From the NCBI GenBank assembly GCA_018970025.1, contig JAGWXF010000013.1, positions 1 through 64,000 on the forward strand: a stretch of DNA of 64,000 nt. Direction: 5' to 3'. Under the pieces are notes generated by a model. It saw only the letters and a list, made by a program, of their open reading frames with translations, searched no databases and was not told where the DNA came from. This document shows positions 25,269-33,874 of this stretch, in pieces; position 1 is the stretch's first letter, and every line of letters starts with the position of its first letter. The position numbers and the translations under genes are program-made. Origin of the DNA: Actinomycetales bacterium (GTDB taxonomy: Bacteria > Actinomycetota > Actinomycetes > S36-B12).

Positions 25269-25916
25269 ATGCTCGGCTTCGGCTCTCGGTCGCGAATGGT
25301 CACCCCAGACCAAGCCCTGCCCGGGCATCCTGAACCGCTCTCCCAGGTCGGCGATGTCCACGCGGTGCTCGGATCCTCGCTGCGCGGCCCCTGGCCCGGC
25401 GCCGAGCGCATCTACCTCGCGGCCGGGTGCTTCTGGGGCGTCGAGGAGATCTACTGGCAGCTCCCCGGTGTCGTCTCGACCAGCGTGGGCTACCAGGGTG
25501 GCTTCAGTCCGAATCCCACGTACGAGGAGGTGTGCACCGGCCTGACCGGGCACGCCGAGGTGGTCTCGGTCGCCTACGACCCGGCGCAGATCAGCACCTA
25601 CGAGGTGCTCAAGGCCTTCTGGGAGAAGCACGACCCGACCCAGGGCATGCGGCAGGGCAATGACATCGGCTCGCAGTACCGCAGCGCCGTGTACGTCACC
25701 TCAGCCGACCAGCGGGCCGTTGCCGAGGCCACCCGGGCCGCGTTCGGCCAGGTCATCGCGGCCCGCGGCTACGGCGACATCACCACGCAGGTCGAGGACG
25801 CTGCGGCCCACCCGTACTACCTCGCCGAGGAGTACCACCAGCAGTACCTGTACAAGAACCCAGCGGGCTACCGCTGCCATGCCAGCACCGGCCTGACCCT
25901 GCCACCCCTGGCATAG
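25269..25916 (+). CDS. msrA: Peptide methionine (S)-S-oxide reductase
   Basis: A 215-residue MsrA. The catalytic cysteine lies in AAGCFWGVEEIYW (about residues 52-64), followed by the GYQGG and GHAEVV motifs; the EEYHQQYLYKNP segment and a C-terminal CHA supply the family's resolving region. It repairs oxidised methionine using thioredoxin or mycothiol systems. The N-terminal TPDQALPG stretch is typical of actinobacterial MsrA. The ATG at 25269 follows TACCCT by six bases and is divergent from metB over a shared promoter. Confidence 0.95.
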   Translation: MLGFGSRSRMVTPDQALPGHPEPLSQVGDVHAVLGSSLRGPWPGAERIYLAAGCFWGVEEIYWQLPGVVSTSVGYQGGFSPNPTYEEVCTGLTGHAEVVSVAYDPAQISTYEVLKAFWEKHDPTQGMRQGNDIGSQYRSAVYVTSADQRAVAEATRAAFGQVIAARGYGDITTQVEDAAAHPYYLAEEYHQQYLYKNPAGYRCHASTGLTLPPLA

Positions 25917-25919
25917 CCG

Positions 25920-27356
25920 CTACCGGGCGAGATACCCCAGGAGATCCTGCCGGGTCACCACACCAGCAGGCTTGCCGTCGTCGACGACCACGATCGCATC
26001 GGCCGACTGCAGGGCGTGCACGGCCGCCTGCACGCTGTCGCCCGAGCCGACCATCGGCAGCGGCGGCGACATGTGCGACTCGATCGCATCGGCCAGCTGC
26101 GCCGAGCCGGTGAAAAGCCCATCGAGCAGGTCGCGCTCGACCACCGACCCCACGACTTCCGCCGCCATGACCGGGGGCTCGGCGCGCACGACCGGCAGCT
26201 GCGAGACCCCGAACTCGCGCAGGATGTTGATTGCATCGCGCACCGTCTCGGTAGGGTGCGTGTGGACGAATGGCGGCAGGGCACCCGACTTGTCCCGAAG
26301 CACGTCCCCGACGCTGCGCTCCCCATCGGCGCGCAGGAAGCCGTATGCCCGCATCCAGTCGTCGTTGAACACCTTCGACAGGTAGCCGCGCCCGCCATCG
26401 GGCAGCAGCACCACCACGACATCCTGCGGCCCGGCCGTGGCGGCCACCTGAAGAGCGGCCGCCACCGCCATCCCGCAAGAGCCGCCGACGAGCAGGCCCT
26501 CCTCGCGGGCCAGCTGACGGGTGAGCCGGAAGGACTCGCGGTCGCTGACCGCGATGATCTCGTCGCAGATCTCCCGGTCGTAGGCGTCCGGCCAGAAGTC
26601 CTCCCCCACCCCCTCCACAAGGTACGGCCGGCCGGTGCCGCCGGAGTACACCGACCCGATCGGATCAGCCCCGATGATCCGGACGCTCCCGCCGGACGCC
26701 TCCTTCAGGAAACGTCCCGTCCCTGAGATCGTCCCGCCGGTACCGACGCCGGCGACGAAGTGGGTGATGCGGCCGGCCGTCTGCTCCCAGATCTCCGGCC
26801 CGGTCGTCTCGTAGTGCGAGCGAGGATTGCTCGGGTTGGCGTACTGGTCGGGCTTCCATGCGCCGGGGATCTCGCGGGCGAGGCGATCGCTGACCGAGTA
26901 GTACGACCGCAGGTCCGCCGGGTCGACCGCCGTCGGGCACACCACCACCTCGGCGCCGTAGGCCCGCAGGACATTGCGCTTGTCCTCGCTGACCTTGTCG
27001 GGGCAGACGAAGACGCAGGCGTACCCGCGCTGCTGGGCGACCAGGGCCAGGCCGACCCCGGTGTTGCCGCTCGTCGGCTCGACGATGGTCCCGCCCGGCC
27101 GCAGCAGCCCGGCCTGCTCGGCGGCGTCGATCATCCGCACGGCGATGCGGTCCTTCACCGATCCGCCGGGATTGAGGTACTCCACCTTCGCCAGCACCAG
27201 GGGCCCCGGCTCGGGGACGATCCCGGCCGTCACCCGGCTCAGCCGCACGAGCGGGGTATTGCCGATCAGGTCGACGACGGAATCGGCGTAGTCCATGTCA
27301 TCGGCGTGCATTTCATGGGCGAGCATGTCATCGGCGTGCATGTCATCGGCGTGCAT
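25920..27356 (-). CDS. cbs: Cystathionine beta-synthase with CBS pair and repetitive N terminus
   Basis: A 478-residue fold-type II PLP enzyme condensing serine and homocysteine to cystathionine. The PLP lysine is Lys68 in NPGGSVKDRIAVRMI, the phosphate loop GVGTGGTISGTGRFLKE, and two CBS domains fill about residues 350-478, where S-adenosylmethionine or nucleotides may bind. Unusually, the first 20 residues are four pentapeptides (HADDM, HADDM, LAHEM, HADDM), so in-frame ATG codons recur at residues 1, 6, 11, 16 and 21; homologues would begin near residue 21. I kept the outermost ATG because TAGGGT (27363-27368, minus strand) is exactly six bases before it. An internal start at 27296 is possible. 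Confidence 0.9.
   Translation of the reverse strand: MHADDMHADDMLAHEMHADDMDYADSVVDLIGNTPLVRLSRVTAGIVPEPGPLVLAKVEYLNPGGSVKDRIAVRMIDAAEQAGLLRPGGTIVEPTSGNTGVGLALVAQQRGYACVFVCPDKVSEDKRNVLRAYGAEVVVCPTAVDPADLRSYYSVSDRLAREIPGAWKPDQYANPSNPRSHYETTGPEIWEQTAGRITHFVAGVGTGGTISGTGRFLKEASGGSVRIIGADPIGSVYSGGTGRPYLVEGVGEDFWPDAYDREICDEIIAVSDRESFRLTRQLAREEGLLVGGSCGMAVAAALQVAATAGPQDVVVVLLPDGGRGYLSKVFNDDWMRAYGFLRADGERSVGDVLRDKSGALPPFVHTHPTETVRDAINILREFGVSQLPVVRAEPPVMAAEVVGSVVERDLLDGLFTGSAQLADAIESHMSPPLPMVGSGDSVQAAVHALQSADAIVVVDDGKPAGVVTRQDLLGYLAR
27297..27356 (-). repeat. 15-bp in-frame repeat encoding HADDM units
   Basis: Four successive 15-bp units at the start of the cystathionine beta-synthase frame encode HADDM, HADDM, LAHEM and HADDM. 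Three share the same core GCATGTCATCGGCGT-type sequence read on the plus strand, and one (gggcgagcatg region) has diverged. Each ends in an in-frame ATG. Confidence 0.85.
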
Positions 27357-27421
27357 TCCATGACCCTACGGCCGACCCGGACGCCGCGGCCAGCCGAGCC
27401 GATGCCGCGTACGCTGCCGCC

Positions 27422-28141
27422 ATGGGAGCATCGGCAGTCGAGCTGGCCCCCGGGGTGTACCGATTCCCCCTGCTCGGCGACTTCATCAATGCGTTCGCGT
27501 TCCTCGAGGCTGACGGATCGGTCTGCCTGGTCGACTGCGGGCTGAAGCGCGCCCCTGCCCGGATCGTGCGTGCCCTGGAGTCCATCGGCCGGCACCCCGG
27601 CGACGTCCAGCGCATCCTGCTCACCCACGCGCACGACGACCACGCCGGCGGCGCTGCGGCCATGGTCGAGCGCAGCTCCGCGACGGGCGTCCTGGCACAT
27701 GAGCAGGATGCGTCCTACCTCACCCGGGGCGTCACCCCGCCGACCGATCCCACCGCCGGGCGGCTGTTCGCTCGGCGCTCCGGCGGGGCCTTCGACCCGG
27801 TGCCGGTCATCGGCCACCTCGCCGACGGCGAGATCTTGGAAGTCGCCGGCGGCCTGCGCATCCACCACACCCCCGGCCATACCCCTGGCCATGTCTCGCT
27901 GCTGCACGAGCCGAGCGGGGTGCTCATCACCGGGGACGCCATCTTCAACATGGCCAATCGGCGCACCTGGCCCTTGGCAGCCTTCTGCACCTCGGTCACC
28001 CAGAACCAGCGCAGCGCCGCGGTGTTCGCCGATCTCGACTACCGGGTGGCGGCCTTCACCCATGGACCCGAGATCCGCGAGCGAGCGCGGGAGCAGGTCC
28101 GCGCGTTCCTCGTCCGCAAGGGCGCCATCAGCGAGGCCTGA
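27422..28141 (+). CDS. MBL-fold metallohydrolase
   Basis: A 239-residue metallo-beta-lactamase fold protein. The zinc motif THAHDDHAGG gives H69, H71, D73 and H74; later ligands lie in HHTPGHTPGHVSLL and in GDAIFNM. Families include glyoxalase II-like and lactonase-like hydrolases; the substrate is not evident. The ATG follows TACGCT (27410-27415) by six bases, divergent from the cystathionine beta-synthase promoter 41 bases away. A role in thiol metabolism is possible from position only. Confidence 0.85.
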   Translation: MGASAVELAPGVYRFPLLGDFINAFAFLEADGSVCLVDCGLKRAPARIVRALESIGRHPGDVQRILLTHAHDDHAGGAAAMVERSSATGVLAHEQDASYLTRGVTPPTDPTAGRLFARRSGGAFDPVPVIGHLADGEILEVAGGLRIHHTPGHTPGHVSLLHEPSGVLITGDAIFNMANRRTWPLAAFCTSVTQNQRSAAVFADLDYRVAAFTHGPEIRERAREQVRAFLVRKGAISEA

Positions 28142-28146
28142 GCGAC

Positions 28147-28458
28147 GTGACAGCGCCTGATGTCGATGACTTCGATACCGAGCTCCGCCGAGTCGTCGAC
28201 CGGCTCCGAAGCATGCCGATGCCTCGACTGGAAGGCGTGCAAGAGCCCGCTCGCCAGGCATGCCTGGACCTCCTGGAGGTCAGCAGGTCACTCGGCGATC
28301 CCGCACCGGCCCCCCTGCCGACCCTGCGGCCGACGGCGGTCGGCGAACAGGTGGCCGTGCTCGGGACCGACGTTCGCACGGCTGCGATGCGCAGTGCCGA
28401 CGCGGCCGCGCTCGCCAGCGCCACGGCAATCCTCACTCGGCTCCGGCGGGCCCTGTAG
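28147..28458 (+). CDS. Hypothetical helical protein
   Basis: A 103-residue protein with a GTG start five bases after the MBL-fold gene stop, so probably cotranscribed. It is Ala/Leu/Arg-rich, predicted largely helical, with no membrane segment or recognisable motif. An LRRVVDRLRSMPMPRLEGV stretch near the N terminus and an ALASATAILTRLRRAL tail could form amphipathic helices. Family unknown. Confidence 0.55.
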   Translation: MTAPDVDDFDTELRRVVDRLRSMPMPRLEGVQEPARQACLDLLEVSRSLGDPAPAPLPTLRPTAVGEQVAVLGTDVRTAAMRSADAAALASATAILTRLRRAL

Positions 28459-28475
28459 TCGCTCGGATCCGGCAG

Positions 28476-28504
28476 TTGGCGGATCGGCTCGTGTCGGTTA
28501 CCGT
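28476..28504 (+). promoter_or_regulatory. Promoter of the Bax inhibitor-1 gene
   Basis: TTGGCG (28476-28481), a 17-base spacer and TACCGT (28499-28504) form a complete -35/-10 pair. The ATG begins six bases after the -10, so the mRNA is predicted to start at the AUG. Confidence 0.6.
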
Positions 28505-28510
28505 GTTTTC

Positions 28511-29368
28511 ATGCAGTCAAATAACCCTGTTCTCACCCGCTACGAGAAGGCCGCCTCCGGTGGCTCCGGCTTCGCCTACGAGGAGGGCCGCCAGGCCTAC
28601 GCCCAGGCCAGCGGCACTGCCCCCGCTGCCACGGCCCCGGCCGGCACGCCCCCCGCTGACACGTCGTTCGAGGTGATGACCGCCGGCGCTGGCCTGCGCG
28701 TCACGCTCGCCGACGTGATCGTCAAGGGCGCCATCCTGTTCGCGATCACGGTCGCCTTCGCGGTGGTCGGCTGGAACGTGTGGCCGTCCGCCCCGTGGAT
28801 CCTGATGGTTGCCGCGCTGGGCGGCCTGGGCCTGGGCCTGGTCAACGCGCTCAAGAAGCAGGTCTCCCCGCCGCTGGTCATGCTCTACGCGGTGCTCCAG
28901 GGCCTGTTCCTCGGCGGCATCAGCAACTGGTACAACGCCTACGCCCAGGGCAATGGCTACAACGGCCTGGTCCTGCAGGCCGTCCTGGGCACGATGACCG
29001 CCTTCGGGGTCATGCTGCTGATCTACGGCACCGGCCTGATCAAGGTCAACGGCAAGTTCGCCCGCATCATGATGGTGGCGCTCATCAGCTACCTGGTCAT
29101 CGGCCTGGCCTCCGTGGTCGGCGCGATCTTCGGGGTCGGCGGCGGCTGGGGCTTCTACGGCGTCGGGGGACTGGGCCTGCTGCTGTGCGCCATCGGCGTG
29201 CTCCTGGCCTCGTTCACCCTGATGCTGGACTTCGAGGCGATCAAGCAGGGCATCGCGATGGGCCTGCCGGAGCGGGAGTCCTGGCGGATGGCCTTCGGCC
29301 TGCTCGTCACCCTGATCTGGCTGTACCTGGAGATCCTCCGCTTCCTGGCGATCTTCTCCCGGAACTGA
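28511..29368 (+). CDS. Bax inhibitor-1/YccA family membrane protein
   Basis: A 285-residue Bax1-I family protein with seven predicted helices after a 65-residue N-terminal Ala/Gly-rich tail. The QGLFLGGISNWYNAYAQG and LDFEAIKQGIAMGLPERESWRMAFGLLVTLIWLYLEILRFL segments are diagnostic for the actinobacterial subgroup. Relatives include BsYetJ, a pH-sensitive Ca2+ leak channel; the role here is inferred. The ATG at 28511 follows TACCGT by six bases. Two hairpins follow the stop. Confidence 0.88.
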   Translation: MQSNNPVLTRYEKAASGGSGFAYEEGRQAYAQASGTAPAATAPAGTPPADTSFEVMTAGAGLRVTLADVIVKGAILFAITVAFAVVGWNVWPSAPWILMVAALGGLGLGLVNALKKQVSPPLVMLYAVLQGLFLGGISNWYNAYAQGNGYNGLVLQAVLGTMTAFGVMLLIYGTGLIKVNGKFARIMMVALISYLVIGLASVVGAIFGVGGGWGFYGVGGLGLLLCAIGVLLASFTLMLDFEAIKQGIAMGLPERESWRMAFGLLVTLIWLYLEILRFLAIFSRN

Positions 29369-29386
29369 GCCACGGCACGGGACGAG

Positions 29387-29405
29387 CCCCGCAGCTGATG
29401 CGGGG
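29387..29405 (+). terminator. Candidate terminator hairpin after the Bax inhibitor-1 gene
   Basis: CCCCGC (29387-29392) pairs with GCGGGG (29400-29405) over a 7-base loop, 18 bases after the stop codon. There is no U tract, as is common for actinobacterial terminators. Confidence 0.5.
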
Positions 29406-29412
29406 GAAGGTA

Positions 29413-29452
29413 ACATCGAGGAGAGTAACGTTGATGTTACTCTCCTCGATGT
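29413..29452. repeat. Perfect 17-bp inverted repeat between convergent genes
   Basis: The left arm at 29413-29429 and right arm at 29436-29452 are perfectly complementary over 17 bp around the 6-base loop GTTGAT. A further partial copy of the right arm (GTAACTCTCCTCG) follows at 29451-29463. The AT content is higher than in the surroundings. It lies between the Bax inhibitor gene and ispE, which converge, and may act as a bidirectional terminator or be a small mobile palindrome. Confidence 0.85.
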
Positions 29453-29558
29453 AACTCTCCTCGGGGTTGCTCCCATCAGCCTTGCGCGCGTCGAAGGTAC
29501 CTCTCTGGCGTCCTCCGTTGGCTCGATGCTTGGGGCGCGTCCGTGCACCGATCGGGCG

Positions 29559-29575
29559 GGGACGTCCGACGTCCC
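29559..29575 (-). terminator. Hairpin abutting the ispE stop codon
   Basis: GGGACGT (29559-29565) and ACGTCCC (29569-29575) form a perfect 7-bp stem with a 3-base loop that begins at the last base of the ispE stop. It is a likely terminator for the metG-tatD-rsmA-ispE strand. Confidence 0.5.
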
Positions 29576-30483
29576 TACGAGGCGATGAATCGAGCGCCCT
29601 GGGCCGGGCTCGTCGCCGTCTTGACCGTCCGGCACAGCCCGGAGGCCGACAGGGCAACGGCCAGGTCGATGGCCTGGGCCTCGTCTCGCACGATGAAGGC
29701 ACATGTGGGGCCGCTGCCGGAGACGATCCCGCCGAGGGCGCCGAGGTCGTCCGCGAACGACAGCACGGCCTTCAGCGAGGGCCGAAGTGAGAGCGCGGCC
29801 TGCTGCAGGTCGTTGTTGAGAGCCTTGCCGAGCAGGATGGGATCGCCAGCGCGCAGGGCCTGCATGAGGATGTCCGAGACGTAGGGATTCGGGATGCTCA
29901 TGCCCGCGCGCAGCCGGTCGCACTCGGCGTAGACCGCCGGGGTCGACAGGCCGCCATCGGCGAGTGCGAACACCCAGTGGAATGACCCGCTCGACAGCAC
30001 GGGCGTCAGGCGCTCACCCCGGCCGGTGCCGATCGCGGTGCCTCCATGCAGGGCGAAGGGCACATCCGATCCGAGCTCGGCGGCCAGGCGGTCGAGCTCG
30101 TCGCGCGGAGTTCCCAGCTGCCACAGGCCATCGCAGGCGAGCAAGGCCCCAGCCGCATCGGCGCTTCCACCCGCCATCCCGCCGGCGATCGGGATGGACT
30201 TGCGCAGGTGCAGGCGTACCGCTGGCTCGATGCCGGCATGCGCGGCTAGGAGCGAGGCCGCACGCCAGGCCAGGTTGCCCGCATCGGCCGGGAGCTCCCC
30301 GGCACCCTCCCCCTCGATCGAGAGCGTGATGCCCGTCCCCTCACGGGCCGTGACATCGTCGAAGAGGGCAACGGCGTGGAAGACGGTCGCGATCTCGTGA
30401 TACCCGTCCGCGCGCGGCGGGCCGACCGCGAGCTGCAGGTTCACCTTGGCCGGCACGCGGACGGTCACGGACTCGGCGGGCAC
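29575..30483 (-). CDS. ispE: 4-diphosphocytidyl-2-C-methyl-D-erythritol kinase
   Basis: A 302-residue GHMP kinase of the MEP isoprenoid pathway; it phosphorylates CDP-methylerythritol. The N-terminal VPAKVNLQLAVG, the GHMP motif PIAGGMAGGSADAAG and the C-terminal GIVSGSGPTCAFIV are as expected. The GTG at 30483 is supported by TAGCCT (30491-30496, minus strand) seven bases upstream; a GTG at 30468 that gives VTVRVPAK directly is the alternative. It follows rsmA, as in M. tuberculosis Rv1010-Rv1011. Confidence 0.95.
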   Translation of the reverse strand: MPAESVTVRVPAKVNLQLAVGPPRADGYHEIATVFHAVALFDDVTAREGTGITLSIEGEGAGELPADAGNLAWRAASLLAAHAGIEPAVRLHLRKSIPIAGGMAGGSADAAGALLACDGLWQLGTPRDELDRLAAELGSDVPFALHGGTAIGTGRGERLTPVLSSGSFHWVFALADGGLSTPAVYAECDRLRAGMSIPNPYVSDILMQALRAGDPILLGKALNNDLQQAALSLRPSLKAVLSFADDLGALGGIVSGSGPTCAFIVRDEAQAIDLAVALSASGLCRTVKTATSPAQGARFIAS

Positions 30484-30539
30484 GGCGTACAGGCTAGGCG
30501 CTCGGGTGCCCGGTGGCGCGTCAGCGGCCAGGGTTTCCC

Positions 30540-31391
30540 TCAGCGGGGCGCCAGCCCACGGATCGCGTCGCTGAGCCGGGCGAAGTCGGCGATCGTGAGG
30601 ACCTCCCCGCGAAGGGCCGGATCGATCCCGGCTGCCCGAAGGGCCTGCTCGGCCCGATCCGGCGAGCCGCACCAGCCCGCGAGGGCCGATCGCAGGGACT
30701 TGCGGCGCTGGGCGAAGGCCGCATCGACGAGGCCGAACACCTCGGATCGCGGGGCTCGGCATGCCGGTGGCGTGGTCCGCGCCAGCCGGACGAGCCCCGA
30801 GTCGACGTTGGGCTCGGGCCAGAACACCCTGGGCGAGACGTCGCCGGCGTACGACACCTCGGCGAACCAGCGCACCTTGGCGCTCGGCACGCCGTACGCC
30901 TTGCCCCCCGGCAGGGCCACGAGCCGCTCGGCGACCTCCTTCTGCACCATCACCAGGCCGGTCTGGATCGACGGCACCACTGCCAGTAGGTGCAGCAGGA
31001 CGGGTACGGCGACGTTGTAGGGCAGATTCGCGACCAGGGCGCTCGGATCCCCGGGTACCTCGCCAATGCGCATCGCATCCGCCTCGATCACCTCCAGATC
31101 GGCCCCGGGCAGTCGCTCGGCGACCGTCGTGGCAAGCCGCTGCGCGAGCACCGGGTCGACTTCGATGGCGACCACGCGCGCACCCTGCTGGAGCAAGGCC
31201 AGCGTCAGGCTGCCCAGGCCGGGCCCGACCTCCAGGGCGGTCATGCCCTCGCCGGCCTCGGCCAGCCGGGCAATGCGCGTGACGGTGTTCGGATCGATGA
31301 CGAAGTTCTGGCCCAGTCGCTTGGACGGCCGCAGGCCCAGCTCGCGCGCCAGCGCCCGGATCTCGCCGGCTCCCAGCAGAGGTCCGCTCAC
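30540..31391 (-). CDS. rsmA: 16S rRNA dimethyladenosine transferase
   Basis: A 283-residue KsgA/RsmA that dimethylates A1518 and A1519 of 16S r[14 protein letters not shown] is the N-terminal signature, [10 protein letters not shown] the SAM-binding motif I, and NLPYNVAVP motif IV; the C-terminal [11 protein letters not shown] is also typical. The GTG at 31391 overlaps the tatD stop by four bases (GTGA), so tatD and rsmA are translationally coupled. In mycobacteria rpfB lies between these two genes; here it is absent. Confidence 0.96.
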   Translation of the reverse strand: MSGPLLGAGEIRALARELGLRPSKRLGQNFVIDPNTVTRIARLAEAGEGMTALEVGPGLGSLTLALLQQGARVVAIEVDPVLAQRLATTVAERLPGADLEVIEADAMRIGEVPGDPSALVANLPYNVAVPVLLHLLAVVPSIQTGLVMVQKEVAERLVALPGGKAYGVPSAKVRWFAEVSYAGDVSPRVFWPEPNVDSGLVRLARTTPPACRAPRSEVFGLVDAAFAQRRKSLRSALAGWCGSPDRAEQALRAAGIDPALRGEVLTIADFARLSDAIRGLAPR

Positions 31392-32230
31392 CACGCCCCG
31401 AAGGCAGCCTGGGCATTGCGCCAGAGCAACCCGCACAGCTCCAGCTCGCTCGAGCCCCGCTGCTCGGCCATCCGCCGGACCGTGAACGGCATCAGGGACG
31501 AGGCATTCGCCTTGCCGCGGTTGGGCTCCGCGGTCAGGTAGGGCGCATCGGTCTCGACCAGCAGCAGGTGATCGGGGACGCGCAGCATCGCCTGGCGAAG
31601 GCCCTCGTTCGCCTTGTACGTCACGACCCCGGCGAAGGACATGTACCACCCTCGCGCAGCGCAGGTGGCGGCCATCTCGGCATCCCCGCTGAAGCAGTGG
31701 AACACCACTCGCTCGGGCGGCCCCTCGTCCTGCAGGATGGCGATGATATCCTCGTGCGAGTCGCGGTCGTGGATCACCAGGGTCTTGCCGAGCCGCCGGG
31801 CCAGGCGGATATGCCGGCGGAACGAATCCTGCTGGACGGGCCGCCATTCCTGGGCCGTCCGGAAGTAGTCCAGCCCGGTCTCGCCGATAGCGCGCACGAC
31901 CGGGTCGGACGCCAGCTCCTCGATCTGCTCAATGGCCTGGTCCAGGGCCTGCGGCCCATGCCGCTGGACCAGCCGCGCCGCGTCATTGGGGTGAATGGCG
32001 ACCCCGGCGACGACATCCGGCCGGGAGCGTGCCATCTGCACCGACCAGTGCGCCGACGGCACGTCGCAGCCGATCTGCACCACCTTGGTGACCCCGACCG
32101 CCCGCGCCGCCTCGAGCATGGCGTCCGGATCCGGGTGCTGATCCCCGTGCAGGTGCCGGTCGTGGACGTCCAGATGGCAATGGGTGTCGATGACGGGAGC
32201 GACGAGCGGCTCCGGGCTGATGACCGTCAC
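31388..32230 (-). CDS. tatD: TatD-family metal-dependent DNase
   Basis: A 280-residue TatD hydrolase with the metal motif IDTHCHLD (about residues 14-21), an [10 protein letters not shown] motif, HDRDSHED (about 151-158) and the VETDAPYL metal Asp. Family members are 3'-5' DNases or related hydrolases. The start is GTG with GAAGGG upstream. It lies just downstream of metG, as in Rv1007c-Rv1008. Confidence 0.93.
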   Translation of the reverse strand: MTVISPEPLVAPVIDTHCHLDVHDRHLHGDQHPDPDAMLEAARAVGVTKVVQIGCDVPSAHWSVQMARSRPDVVAGVAIHPNDAARLVQRHGPQALDQAIEQIEELASDPVVRAIGETGLDYFRTAQEWRPVQQDSFRRHIRLARRLGKTLVIHDRDSHEDIIAILQDEGPPERVVFHCFSGDAEMAATCAARGWYMSFAGVVTYKANEGLRQAMLRVPDHLLLVETDAPYLTAEPNRGKANASSLMPFTVRRMAEQRGSSELELCGLLWRNAQAAFGAW

Positions 32231-32251
32231 GGTGAATCCCTTCGACCCGGC

Positions 32252-33865
32252 CTAGGCCGGGTCTTCGAGCCGGGGGAAGAGCGCATCGCCCTTGGTCACC
32301 CCGGCGCCGGCCGGCAGCTGGCCCCACCGGGCGACGTCATCGATGCGCTGATCAGCAATCGGGCCGAGCGTGGCCTCGGCGCCGAGCTCGGACCACAGCG
32401 TCCGCATCGCCTTCGGCATGACCGGGTGGTAGAGCACCGCGATCGCCCGCAGGCACTCGCAGACGGTGTACAGGACGGTGTCGAGCCGGCTCGCCTGGGC
32501 CGGATCCTTCGCCAGCGCCCACGGCTCGGTCTCGGTGACGTAGACGTTGACCGCCTCCACGAGGCCGCGGATCTCAGCGATGCCGCCGGCGAAGTCAAGG
32601 GCGCGCATCCGCGCGTCGGCCTGCGGTGCGACCCGACCGAGCAGCTCGACCAGGGAATGCTCGGCCGGCAGCAGGGCTTCCGGGGCCGGCAGGCTCCCTT
32701 CCCGGTAGCGGCCGACCATCGCGGTCGCCCTCGAGGCAAGGTTGCCCAGGCCGTTGGCCAGCTCGGACGTGTACCGGGCCGACATGTCCTCCCACGAGAA
32801 GGACCCGTCCTGGCCGAAGGCGATGGCCCGCATGAAGTAGTAGCGGAAGGCATCGGAGCCGAAGTGGTCGATGATCTGCGACGGGGCGATGCCGGTCAGC
32901 TTCGACTTCGACATCTTCTCCCCGCCGACCAGCAGCCAGCCATGGGCGAAGACCTTGCGCGGGAGGTCCAGGCCAGCGGCCATCAGCATGGCCGGCCAGT
33001 ACACCGCATGGAAGCGCAGGATGTCCTTGCCGACCAGGTGCACATCCGCCGGCCAGGTGCTGGCGAATCGCTCGGCCTGCTGCGATCCGGCAGGGGCGCC
33101 GTAGCCGACCGCCGTCGCATAGTTCAGCAGCGCGTCGAACCAGACGTACACCACCTGGCGGTCGTCCCAGGGCAGCGGGATGCCCCAGGCGACACTGGAG
33201 CGCGACATTGAGATATCCACCAGGCCCTGCCGCAGGAAGCTCATCACCTCGTTGTAGGCACTGGCCGGCTGGATGGCATCGGGATCGGCCTCGTAGTGCG
33301 CGATGAGCCGGTCGCCGAAGGCCGAGAGCCGGAAGAACCAGTTGTCCTCGGCGACCTGCTCGACCGGCCGGCCATGCACCGGGCACACCTGCTCGCCGGC
33401 GTAGTCGCCCTCCCCGGGCACCAGGTCGCCGGACAGCTTGAACTCCTCGCACCCCACGCAGTACGGCCCCTCATAGGGCGCCGCGTACACGTACCCGTTA
33501 TCGCGGACGACCTCCCAGAACCGCTGCACGGCCTGGACGTGCCGGGTCGAGGTCGTCCGGATGAAATCGTCATTGGCCGCGTCGATCGTCTCCAGCACCG
33601 GCAGCCAGGACTCCCCGACGAGTCGATCCACCCACTCCTGGGGGGTGACGCCACCGGCCTGCGCCGCCCGCTGCACCTTGGTGCCGTGCTCGTCGACCCC
33701 GGTCAGGAACCACACCGACTCCCCGCACTGCCGGTGCCACCGGGTCAGCACATCCCCCGCGGTGGTGGTGTACGCGTGGCCGATATGGGGCGCGTCGTTG
33801 ACGTAGTAGATCGGGGTGGTGACGTAGAACGCCTTCCCCTCGGCCGCGACGTCGCCTGCATCCAT
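32252..33865 (-). CDS. metG: Methionyl-tRNA synthetase
   Basis: A 537-residue class I synthetase. The HIGH motif is in NDAPHIGHAYTTTAGD (about 24-39), the KMSKS loop in GGEKMSKSKLTG (about 305), and an internal zinc-knuckle region carries CVGCEEF and VCPVHG. The C-terminal dimerisation domain of longer MetRS forms is absent, as in mycobacterial MetS. The ATG follows TAGGAT (33872-33877, minus strand) by six bases; that hexamer overlaps the rsmI stop. Confidence 0.97.
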   Translation of the reverse strand: MDAGDVAAEGKAFYVTTPIYYVNDAPHIGHAYTTTAGDVLTRWHRQCGESVWFLTGVDEHGTKVQRAAQAGGVTPQEWVDRLVGESWLPVLETIDAANDDFIRTTSTRHVQAVQRFWEVVRDNGYVYAAPYEGPYCVGCEEFKLSGDLVPGEGDYAGEQVCPVHGRPVEQVAEDNWFFRLSAFGDRLIAHYEADPDAIQPASAYNEVMSFLRQGLVDISMSRSSVAWGIPLPWDDRQVVYVWFDALLNYATAVGYGAPAGSQQAERFASTWPADVHLVGKDILRFHAVYWPAMLMAAGLDLPRKVFAHGWLLVGGEKMSKSKLTGIAPSQIIDHFGSDAFRYYFMRAIAFGQDGSFSWEDMSARYTSELANGLGNLASRATAMVGRYREGSLPAPEALLPAEHSLVELLGRVAPQADARMRALDFAGGIAEIRGLVEAVNVYVTETEPWALAKDPAQASRLDTVLYTVCECLRAIAVLYHPVMPKAMRTLWSELGAEATLGPIADQRIDDVARWGQLPAGAGVTKGDALFPRLEDPA

Positions 33866-33874
33866 GTCGTGATC

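Noticed and set aside
24072-27368. SAM or cobalamin riboswitch controlling the sulfur block
   Set aside because: Intergenic spaces are too short and the operon heads appear leaderless, leaving no room for an aptamer.
29413-29452. Classical rho-independent terminator
   Set aside because: The stem is perfect but neither strand has a U tract after it, so I list it as an inverted repeat with uncertain function.
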